From positions 1 to 64,000 of the forward strand of contig NZ_JBQKUO010000004.1 in NCBI RefSeq assembly GCF_052156635.1: a DNA stretch of 64,000 bases, given 5' to 3'. A program made the translations under genes and the position numbers. Of this stretch, positions 35,358-42,360 are shown piece after piece (position 1 is the stretch's first letter; each line of letters opens with the position of its first letter). Source of the DNA: Nitrospina sp052156635 (GTDB taxonomy: Bacteria; Nitrospinota; Nitrospinia; Nitrospinales; Nitrospinaceae). Below the pieces are notes generated by a model, which was given only the letters and a program-made list of their open reading frames with translations, ran no database searches and was not told where the DNA came from.

Positions 35358-38200
35358 GAACAAACCTCACTTTTTGTGATTTCGCTTTTTTCCGGTTTTT
35401 CCACATGTGCCATGCCGTTGACATGGCTTGTGTTCATGCCCAGAATCGCTTCGATGTTTTTTCGGGAATTTTCCAGTTTTCCTGTTTTTCTTCGGAGGTC
35501 TCCCGTATTCAGCGAATGGGGTACCGTTCTCTTGGCCGGACGGGCCACAATTTTGTACTGGATTACGAAAAACCGTTTCAGTTCTTCCGGCGTCAAGTCT
35601 GAAATCGTCACCCTTCCGGTGCGCAGGCTGGTCCGGCCGGAGGAAGCGAATTTTTCATACTGAGGATCGAGGTTTTCTTCCACAACCTGAACTTCGTATC
35701 CCGTTTCCGCAAACAGTTTTTGAATTTCCTTCAGGGTATAAAACCGCAGATGCGTGCGGTCTAGTATGCCCTCGTCTTCATAGGTCCAGTTGCCTTCCCC
35801 CAGTTGATTCAGGATGCCGTGGTACTGGATATTGGGGATGCTCGCCACCACCACCCCCTGTTCACTGAGATAAGGGAGGGTTTTACGCAAGACCATTGCC
35901 GGATCCACGAGATGTTCCAGGACATCCGCAAACAGGATGCAGTCAAATTTCTTTTCCTCGAAAGGCAGGTCCATGGACTCGACGCTTCCTTCCACCAGCC
36001 GATCCAGATTGCGGCGGGCTTCACCGGCCGCCTGGGTGTTGATTTCGATACCCGCAACATACGCGCCCTGCCTCTGTTTGATGGCGTTCCCGGTATGTCC
36101 GGCACCACAACCGACTTCCAGTACAGACCGGGCCTCCAAAGGCACCAGATGAAGCAGGTCCCGGCGGACATTCCGGTAATAATCGGAAATTCCTCCAACA
36201 TGGGATACCGTTTCCATTTCCTGAGTGGATAATGCCTTCATCCATTCTCTCACATGAGCGACCAGTGTCTGCGCGCGGTGATCGTAGGTGTGCCGCGCCA
36301 ATACTTCCTGCCTTCCCGCTTCCGCGATGCGCTCTGCTTCTTCCGGGTTGGCCAGATAGTGCCGCACGGTATCGACGACCGACTCGTCCTGATAAACAAC
36401 CAGATGTTTTCCATTCTCAAACAGGTCAATGAGGCCGCTTCCCTCTGCCTCGTCTGTGACCAGCAGGCTGCCGGAACACAATACCTCGAACACGCGCATG
36501 TTGAGGTCGTTGCGCACGGCGTTGTTGAACACGATGCGCGACCGACTGAACACCGCCGCCATTTTTTCCATGAACTGGCGGTCGATGTGGACATCAAAAT
36601 GTTCACCCAGTTTATCCAGCAACTGTTTGCGCCGCGGCAGGCTGGGAAGGATGCTTCCAACGAACCCGACGTCATGCTCTTTTTCCAAATCCTGCTTTCC
36701 ATGAATTTCCGGATCGCACGCCAGCGGCAGCCACTCCACATAAGGGATGCCCGCTTTTTTAAATTCATCGACATATTCCCTTTGCGCAAGGAAAACCATG
36801 TCGAAATGTTGCGCGATTTTAAGATGCTGATCCTTATTCAGGTGGGTGTCGATCAGGTAGCACACTTTCGGCACTTGAAGCGTGTGCAGGTCTGCCGGAA
36901 TCACGTTCAATCCCGTCTCTACGTAGAGGTACAGGTTGGGCCGCCAGCCTGCGGGGATTTTTCCGATGACGGACTGGATGGACTCATTCGGTTCGCGCCT
37001 GATCTCCGGCTGGTTGGCGGGCCAGTCGAGGGCTCCCATGTTCCAGTTACGGCGATGCTCGGGAGTGAACGCGGAACCGCAGGTAATGACATCATGCTGT
37101 CTGCGCAGCGCCCGTTCCAGGTAATGCGCGGTGGTGACGGGATTGCCGTTGGTGTCCATCAGGATATTGAGTTTTTCAGGCAGCTCCCCAAAGCCTTCGG
37201 AGCCCCCCTCTTCCATCGCTTCATGGCGGACGAGAAACTGGTCGATCGCCGTCTGCACCGCCTGCTTCCAGTTTTTGACAAACCGACCGATCGGGAACAG
37301 CTGCCCCACCGTCTCCCGCGCTCTCTGACCCATTTCGCGGGCCTTGTCCGGATCATTCAACAATTCCTCAACCCCCCGACGCAGGGCGGCGATGTCTTCG
37401 GAAATAAAACCGTTCACTCCGTTTTCGATGGGGGACGTCGCGTTGCGGGTGGAAACCACCGGCATGCCGGTGGCCATGGCTTCCAGCATCGACAGATTGT
37501 AGCCGTCCTCGTAACCGTCCACCGTGGTGTTGAGAAACACGCGTCCGCGGCGGTAGTGGTCGCACAGGTCCTCGAATCCGCGGGACAGGCGGCTTCCGGG
37601 AATCTGCGGGTTCTGTCCGAGGGTGACGCAATCGAATCCTTCGACGATCTGCGAGCTCGCCGTGTAACCCAGCATCAGGTCGCGTTCTTTCAGGTTGTTG
37701 GCGACGCGCAGGATGAATCCCCCGCTCCCGTCGTAGCCGCCGTATTCGTCCAGCGGCAGGCCGGGCCGGATGATGTCCCCTTCCAGCCCCCAGTCGTCGC
37801 GCTTGCTCTGGGAGATGAAAACGCGGTGCACGTCGCGGGTCAGGTCCTCAACCATGCGGTGGTATTCTTCCTTATCCACTTGGTTGCCGCTCAACCCGGC
37901 CTCGGTGGTGAATTTGTTATGAAAAACGGCGATCTTGGGCAGGTCGTAGTCCCGCGCCCACGCGAGGTCCCTCATGTTATGCGCCACCAAGAGGGCGTAG
38001 CTGCCTTCATCGAGATCCTGCCGGGCTTCTTTCTCACTGACGATGCGACCGTTTTCCGGTAGCGGCCGCATGTTCCGGTCCCATTGCCTCCGCTGACCGG
38101 CCCCGGTTTCCGGCTCGATTATGTGGAATTCATACCCCGTGTGGGCCATCAGGCAGATGTAGGGTTCGTGCCAGTTGAAGGTAAGGATTTTCAAGTTCAT
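35354..38200 (-). CDS. Triple fusion: GT4-type glycosyltransferase + CgeB-type glycosyltransferase + SAM methyltransferase
   Basis: A 948-residue protein with three recognisable modules. Residues ~1-330: a GT4-like glycosyltransferase ending with the nucleotide block STRNATSPIENGVNGFI and GRFVKNWKQAV. Residues ~345-665: a CgeB/DUF3880-like transferase (NILMDTNGNPVTTAHYLERAL, VGFVGSILPSLPRRKQLLDKL, FEVLCSGSLLVTDEAEGSGL). Residues ~690-880: a class I methyltransferase with VLEVGCGAGHTGNAI, IEINTQAAGEARRNL and LFADVLEHLVDPAMVL. The C-terminal ~50 residues are linker-like. It heads the operon and overlaps the next gene by ATGA. A 242-base AT-rich region upstream should hold the promoter. It likely builds a methylated glycan on a surface structure or protein. 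Confidence 0.85.
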   Translation of the reverse strand: MNLKILTFNWHEPYICLMAHTGYEFHIIEPETGAGQRRQWDRNMRPLPENGRIVSEKEARQDLDEGSYALLVAHNMRDLAWARDYDLPKIAVFHNKFTTEAGLSGNQVDKEEYHRMVEDLTRDVHRVFISQSKRDDWGLEGDIIRPGLPLDEYGGYDGSGGFILRVANNLKERDLMLGYTASSQIVEGFDCVTLGQNPQIPGSRLSRGFEDLCDHYRRGRVFLNTTVDGYEDGYNLSMLEAMATGMPVVSTRNATSPIENGVNGFISEDIAALRRGVEELLNDPDKAREMGQRARETVGQLFPIGRFVKNWKQAVQTAIDQFLVRHEAMEEGGSEGFGELPEKLNILMDTNGNPVTTAHYLERALRRQHDVITCGSAFTPEHRRNWNMGALDWPANQPEIRREPNESIQSVIGKIPAGWRPNLYLYVETGLNVIPADLHTLQVPKVCYLIDTHLNKDQHLKIAQHFDMVFLAQREYVDEFKKAGIPYVEWLPLACDPEIHGKQDLEKEHDVGFVGSILPSLPRRKQLLDKLGEHFDVHIDRQFMEKMAAVFSRSRIVFNNAVRNDLNMRVFEVLCSGSLLVTDEAEGSGLIDLFENGKHLVVYQDESVVDTVRHYLANPEEAERIAEAGRQEVLARHTYDHRAQTLVAHVREWMKALSTQEMETVSHVGGISDYYRNVRRDLLHLVPLEARSVLEVGCGAGHTGNAIKQRQGAYVAGIEINTQAAGEARRNLDRLVEGSVESMDLPFEEKKFDCILFADVLEHLVDPAMVLRKTLPYLSEQGVVVASIPNIQYHGILNQLGEGNWTYEDEGILDRTHLRFYTLKEIQKLFAETGYEVQVVEENLDPQYEKFASSGRTSLRTGRVTISDLTPEELKRFFVIQYKIVARPAKRTVPHSLNTGDLRRKTGKLENSRKNIEAILGMNTSHVNGMAHVEKPEKSEITKSEVCS

Positions 38201-38442
38201 TTGCGTTGACGTCTCCGCTGTTAATGCCTTTAACTCTTTTCGGAATAATCGAAAAATTGCTTTAGGCTTTATTGGCCCTTTTGGAGAAGTTCCGGGGTGG
38301 ATTTAAATTATTGTTTTTAAATGGATTTTAATTATTCGAAACCATTTTCTCCAGGCTCCATCCAAAAAAGGATGGCCCTGATGTCCCGTTCCCCGGCGTT
38401 TCCGGCGGAGTTTTTGTAATTGAAGTGAATTCAAAGGTTTTT

Positions 38443-39138
38443 ATGGAATACCCTGTCCCCGATCCCAACTCCAAGCGCATCCGCACCCGGGAAGCGATGA
38501 TCCAGTACCAGAAAGCCCGGCAGGAGGGCAAAGAGTGGACCGGCGAGGTGCCGATGGGCGAAGGCCCGCTGAACCGCGACGGCATGCCCAAAACCCCGCC
38601 GGGGCAGAACGTCACCGACCGCTGGCCGGTGCTCGACCTCGGCTTCCAGCCGGAAATCCCGCTGGAGAACTGGTCGCTGACGCTGTCGGGTCTTCTGGAC
38701 TACCCGGCGACGTTCAACTGGGAGGAGTTCAACAAATTCCCGCAGGTGGAGGATGTGTCGGACTTCCATTGCGTCACCTCGTGGAGCCGGCTGGACAACC
38801 GCTGGAAAGGCGTGCGGTTCTCGGATCTGGCGGACCATTGCCGGGTGCAGAAGGAAGTGCGCTACGTGTACATCAAGGCGTACGACGGCTACTCCACCAA
38901 CCTGCCGATCGAAGAAGCCATGAAATACGATGTTCTGCTGGTCCACACGTGGGAAGGGATGCCACTGTCGAAGGAACACGGCGGGCCGGTGCGCATGATC
39001 ACGCCGCAGTTGTACGCTTGGAAGGGAGCCAAATGGATCGGCGAGATTGTCTTTCGCGAGGACGACGAACTCGGATTCTGGGAACAGCGCGGTTACAACA
39101 ACAACGCCAACCCCTGGCTGGAAGAACGGTATTGGTGA
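38443..39138 (+). CDS. Sulfite-oxidase-family molybdopterin enzyme
   Basis: A 231-residue protein of the sulfite oxidase/YedY (MsrP) fold. The Mo-ligating cysteine sits in SDFHCVTSWSRL (about residue 104), and the pterin-binding block is LVHTWEGMPLSKEHGGPVRMITPQLYAWKGAKWIGEIVF (read as two halves around HGGPVR). No twin-arginine signal is visible, so it appears cytosolic, unlike MsrP. The long N-terminal segment (to about 70) is charged and probably wraps the core. I chose ATG 38443 with AAAGG six bases upstream; a GTG at 38425 is an alternative. It has no heme domain, so an unknown electron partner is needed. Substrate unknown. Confidence 0.85.
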   Translation: MEYPVPDPNSKRIRTREAMIQYQKARQEGKEWTGEVPMGEGPLNRDGMPKTPPGQNVTDRWPVLDLGFQPEIPLENWSLTLSGLLDYPATFNWEEFNKFPQVEDVSDFHCVTSWSRLDNRWKGVRFSDLADHCRVQKEVRYVYIKAYDGYSTNLPIEEAMKYDVLLVHTWEGMPLSKEHGGPVRMITPQLYAWKGAKWIGEIVFREDDELGFWEQRGYNNNANPWLEERYW

Positions 39139-39139
39139 T

Positions 39140-39868
39140 CTAAGTAAGCCTTAATGTCCTCAACTTCGGCAGGCACTTGGACTGGGAGAGGGCTTCGACC
39201 CCTTTGTCGCCGATGTAGGTGTCGAACATCAGCAGGGTCTCGACGTTCTGCAAGGTCTTAGTGTTGGCCAGCGCCACCGCCGCATCCACCCGCAGTACAT
39301 TCCGCGCCACATTCAGGTGCTTCACCTTCTGGAACACTTTCGACCGCGCCAGCGTCTTGATGCCGCGATCGCTGATGTTCGTCCGGTATATGTTCAGTTT
39401 GCGCACGTTGGCGAAACCGGGATGTTTCGCCATGGTGATGAGCGCGTCGTCGCCAATGGGGTTGTCCTGCAAAATGAGCACCTGCAGTTTCTTGAACGGG
39501 CCTTCCGCGAGGGCCATGCCACCCTCTTCCCCGATGTCGTTGATGCGCAGGTCCAACTGCAGAAGATTGGCGCAGAAGTCCGCCTCCACCAGCGCCACCG
39601 CGCCACGGTCCCCGATCTGGTTCTCGCCCAGGTAGAGCCGGCGCAGGTTGGCGAACCGGGGACACTGTGCGAATGCCGGGATGGCTTTGTGCGTGAGGTG
39701 GTTTTTGCTGAGGTCGAGGTTGACGACCTCCTCCACCCGCTCCGCCTCGCACAGCGCAGTCAAGCCCTCATCGCCTATGAACAGGCCTTTCAGTTCCAGG
39801 TCGCCGTCTTCGCTCAGGTTTTCGCGGATGAGGCGGTTGATGTAATCGAGTTTGGGTGTGGCGCTCAT
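39140..39868 (-). CDS. Leucine-rich repeat protein, translationally coupled to a SUMF1 lipoprotein
   Basis: A 242-residue LRR protein with about eight ribonuclease-inhibitor-type repeats (LDLSKNHLTHKAIP, LYLGENQIGDRGAVALV, LDLRINDIGEEGGMALA, LILQDNPIGDDALITMA, LNIYRTNISDRGIKTLA). It is a shorter paralogue of the LRR protein at 10.3-11.5 kb and lacks the acidic tail. No signal peptide is visible, so it is cytosolic although its partner is a lipoprotein. ATG 39868 overlaps the SUMF1 stop as ATGA; the longer open frame to 40093 lies inside that gene. The stop is one base from the convergent Moco gene stop. Confidence 0.88.
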   Translation of the reverse strand: MSATPKLDYINRLIRENLSEDGDLELKGLFIGDEGLTALCEAERVEEVVNLDLSKNHLTHKAIPAFAQCPRFANLRRLYLGENQIGDRGAVALVEADFCANLLQLDLRINDIGEEGGMALAEGPFKKLQVLILQDNPIGDDALITMAKHPGFANVRKLNIYRTNISDRGIKTLARSKVFQKVKHLNVARNVLRVDAAVALANTKTLQNVETLLMFDTYIGDKGVEALSQSKCLPKLRTLRLT

Positions 39869-40629
39869 GACGGTGGTTTCAGGTTGATGACACAGCGGAA
39901 CCCGATGTCGCTGAAGCTCCGCGAGAACGGATAACTCCAGTCGCGGTAGCCGACCAGCATGCCGTTGATGCTGTCCGACCACGCGCCGCCGCGCCGAACC
40001 TTCATGACGCCGCGTCGGGGTCCGCGCGGATTGTACATCAATTCTCCCAGAAAATAGAAGCGCGGAGAATACCAGTCTGCCACCCATTCCCACATGTTCC
40101 CCGCCATGTCGTAGAGTCCGTACTGGTTGGGAGGGTACTGGCCAACAGGGGCGGCGTTGTCCGCCAGCTGTTTGCCGCCGTAGGCCATGGCCGGGTCCCA
40201 GTCGGGTCCCCAGGGGAATTCACAGCCGTTGGCTCCGCCGGCGGCCTTTTCCCATTGCGCCTCGCTGGGCAGGGCCTTGCCGATGAGATGGCAGTAGTCA
40301 GCGGCTTCGTACCAGGTGATTTTGGAGACGGGGCAGTTATCGCAACTGGATGAGGCGCTGCGGCGCAGAAGGTGGTCCGGCATCACCTCTTCCAGCTTCT
40401 TGTTGGTGACCTCGTACTTGTCGATCATGAAGGCGTTGAGGTACACATCATGCGCGGGCGCGCCGTGTTCCGGCCCGAGGGCGTCGCAGCCCCTCTGGAA
40501 TTTGCCCGCCGGGATCATCACCATATCCTCGGTGATGTCGAAGGTCTGATCCGGAGAAACGCCGGGCGTGGGGGAACAGGCGGTGGTACAGACCAGGAGC
40601 CATAGCGTCAGCGCCTTGAAAATCCTCAT
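39865..40629 (-). CDS. SUMF1/FGE-fold lipoprotein
   Basis: A 254-residue lipoprotein: signal peptide and lipobox LVCTTAC (Cys near residue 18), then the formylglycine-generating-enzyme fold with MVMIPAGKFQRGCD, KITWYEAADYCHLIGKALPSEAQWEKAAGG, DMAGNMWEWVADWY, VRRGGAW and DIGFRCV. It is a paralogue of the lipoprotein at 27.1-27.8 kb (same block order). The FGE catalytic cysteine pair between RGGA and GFRC is missing, so formylglycine formation is unlikely. It has its own DNCP-containing loop (SSSCDNCPVSK) that could bind metal. It is 27 bases downstream of metF and coupled to the LRR gene, suggesting a surface-sensing or binding unit. Confidence 0.87.
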   Translation of the reverse strand: MRIFKALTLWLLVCTTACSPTPGVSPDQTFDITEDMVMIPAGKFQRGCDALGPEHGAPAHDVYLNAFMIDKYEVTNKKLEEVMPDHLLRRSASSSCDNCPVSKITWYEAADYCHLIGKALPSEAQWEKAAGGANGCEFPWGPDWDPAMAYGGKQLADNAAPVGQYPPNQYGLYDMAGNMWEWVADWYSPRFYFLGELMYNPRGPRRGVMKVRRGGAWSDSINGMLVGYRDWSYPFSRSFSDIGFRCVINLKPPS

Positions 40630-40656
40630 CGCAACCGGCCAATCACCAGCAGAGGG

Positions 40657-41547
40657 TCAGGGGTTCGGTGTGATATCCACCAGTTTTTTCAGGTTCTCGA
40701 AAATGTTGAGGGTGGCCCGGGAGCGGTTGAGCGTGTAGAAATGAATGCCCGGTGCGCCGCCGTTGAGCAGGCCCTCGCACTGCTCGGTCGCGTGTTCGAC
40801 GCCGATTTCCTTGATCGCATCCGTGTCTTCCGAATGGGCTTCCATCCGCAACAACAGGGGATCGGGGATCGTCGATCCGCACATTTTCGTGAAACGCTTG
40901 ATCTGCTTCAGGTTCTGAATCGGCATGATGCCGGGGATGATCGGCACGTTGATGCCGCGGGCGATGGCCCGGTCCACGAAATCGAAATAGTGATCGTTGT
41001 CGAAAAACAACTGGGTGACCACGAAATCCGCCCCCGCATCGACCTTTTTCTTAAGGTTGTCGAGGTCGGTGTTCATGTCCGGACACTCGATGTGCTTCTC
41101 CGGGTACCCGGCGACGCCGATACAGAAGTCGTAACCCCTTTTTTTGATGAAATCCACCAGTTCGTTGGCAAACCCAAAGCCGTCTTTCGGCCGCACAAAA
41201 TATTCCTGATCTTTGGGCGGGTCGCCGCGCAGGGCAAGCACGTTTTCGATCCCGGCGTCCTGCAAGGCGTCCAGCACCTCGGCGATCTCATCGGAATTGG
41301 AACCGACGCAAGTCAGGTGCGCCATGCTTTCCAGGTCCAGGTCGCGTTTGATGCGCTTGACCAAATCGAGAGTCTTGGTGCGGGTGTTGCCCATGGCGCC
41401 GTAGGTGACCGACACGTAGACCGGCTGGCAGGGCTTGAGATTTTCGATGGCGGTGAACAGCTGATTGAACCCGTCGTCGTCTTTCGGCGGAAAAAACTCG
41501 AAAGAAAACGCAGGGCGTATGGTTTCAATAAGTTTTGAGATTTTCAT
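40657..41547 (-). CDS. metF: Methylenetetrahydrofolate reductase
   Basis: Reduces 5,10-methylene-THF to 5-methyl-THF for methionine synthesis. The 296-residue TIM-barrel FAD enzyme shows SFEFFPPKDDDGFNQLF (start), VSVTYGAMGNTRTKTLDL, MAHLTCVGSN, VLALRGDPPKDQEYF, FCIGVAGYPEKHIEC, DFVVTQLFFDNDHYFDFVDRA and IPGIMPIQN in the expected order. The catalytic aspartate context and folate-binding glutamate (FEFFPP) are intact. Length is canonical. In organisms with a Wood-Ljungdahl or serine cycle it also feeds one-carbon flow, but nothing here shows that. It is followed by the SUMF1-LRR pair in the same direction and preceded by the Mrr-like gene by 63 bases. Confidence 0.97.
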   Translation of the reverse strand: MKISKLIETIRPAFSFEFFPPKDDDGFNQLFTAIENLKPCQPVYVSVTYGAMGNTRTKTLDLVKRIKRDLDLESMAHLTCVGSNSDEIAEVLDALQDAGIENVLALRGDPPKDQEYFVRPKDGFGFANELVDFIKKRGYDFCIGVAGYPEKHIECPDMNTDLDNLKKKVDAGADFVVTQLFFDNDHYFDFVDRAIARGINVPIIPGIMPIQNLKQIKRFTKMCGSTIPDPLLLRMEAHSEDTDAIKEIGVEHATEQCEGLLNGGAPGIHFYTLNRSRATLNIFENLKKLVDITPNP

Positions 41548-41610
41548 AAGGCAGACAGTATAACATAGAGTGCCTGACAGACCAAATCTCGCGGGACATG
41601 GGAGCCCGTA

Positions 41611-42105
41611 TCAGTAAATGTCGAAGCTTTTGAGGTACTTCAGGAAGGAGTGGACGTTGACCAGTTCCACCGGCTCTTCTTCAATCTGCCGGTAGGCGTC
41701 GTCCGAAAAGTACCCGGTGGTGATGATGATGCCTCGCGCTGCACCCTCGCCGCGGACGGAATCCAGAAACCCCTTTACCTTCATGGCGTCCACAAGGTTG
41801 TAAGGAGGATTGATAATGCAGAGCGCCAGGTACTTGCCACCCACGACGGGGGTTTCGTCCTGCATGTCTATTTCCAGTTCGGAGTCGTTGGCCCAGACCG
41901 AGTGGCGGTATTCCAGGTTGAACTTTTCAAGAAACTCAAGGCACTTGGAACGAAATTCGTCGGGGTCCTGCAGGTAGGAAGGTTTTTCGTTATCGTTATC
42001 GAACTGAATGGATTCGCGGGGGGCCTGGGGCTGGGTGTTTTTGAGAAAAAAAATGAGGACCAGGCCCAGAATAAAAGCAACAATGACCGTGATGAATATT
42101 TGCAC
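41611..42105 (-). CDS. Membrane-anchored Mrr-like (PD-(D/E)XK fold) protein with degenerate active site
   Basis: A 164-residue protein with an N-terminal membrane helix (about residues 4-22, FITVIVAFILGLVLIFFL) and a C-terminal domain that resembles the second half of Mrr_cat: ARGIIITTGYFSDDAYRQ plus IEEEPVELVNVHSFLKYL. In active Mrr the catalytic D...(Q/E)xK occupies the strand just before; here that strand reads KYLALCIINPP without the QxK lysine, so nuclease activity is unlikely. The start is GTG at 42105, immediately after the stop of the 60-residue gene. Its genomic link with the respiratory cluster suggests a role in membrane protein assembly rather than defence, which is speculative. 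Confidence 0.65.
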   Translation of the reverse strand: MQIFITVIVAFILGLVLIFFLKNTQPQAPRESIQFDNDNEKPSYLQDPDEFRSKCLEFLEKFNLEYRHSVWANDSELEIDMQDETPVVGGKYLALCIINPPYNLVDAMKVKGFLDSVRGEGAARGIIITTGYFSDDAYRQIEEEPVELVNVHSFLKYLKSFDIY

Positions 42106-42288
42106 TTATTTGATCATCTCATCGAATATTTTTTCTTTCTTTCCTTCTTTGATCAACCGGTCATGCTTGATCATCTGGCGAATGGCTATCCAGAAAACAA
42201 AAGCAACGATGAACAGCATGCCGCCAATGGGCATGTTGTCCGGTTTCAGCGCGATCAAAAGAAAGTTTTCCAAAGCTGAGGGCTGCAT
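42106..42288 (-). CDS. Small single-pass membrane protein (60 residues)
   Basis: A 60-residue protein with one membrane helix (about residues 22-37, GGMLFIVAFVFWIAIRQM) and a basic C-terminal tail (KHDRLIKEGKKEKIFDEMIK), so the tail faces the cytoplasm. I do not recognise it. It lies 72 bases after the octaheme cytochrome stop and directly (no gap) before the Mrr-like gene. Small hydrophobic subunits are common accessory parts of cytochrome bc and b6f complexes (PetG/L/M/N type), which makes this a candidate extra subunit. Its sequence is unlike them, so that remains inference. Confidence 0.6.
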   Translation of the reverse strand: MQPSALENFLLIALKPDNMPIGGMLFIVAFVFWIAIRQMIKHDRLIKEGKKEKIFDEMIK

Positions 42289-42360
42289 GTTTTCAACCTT
42301 CCTAACAGATGAGCAATAAATCTACCGGATTATACAACAAACCCGGTCTGTCTAACAAAA

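Noticed and set aside
36254..38062. A 602-residue open frame antisense to the triple-fusion glycosyltransferase
   Set aside because: The minus-strand gene has clear domain motifs in all three modules; the antisense frame is a by-product of codon bias in GC-rich DNA and has no family motifs.
41611..42105. Mrr-like gene as part of a defence island
   Set aside because: The catalytic lysine strand is missing, a membrane anchor is present, and no restriction, CRISPR or phage gene is nearby.
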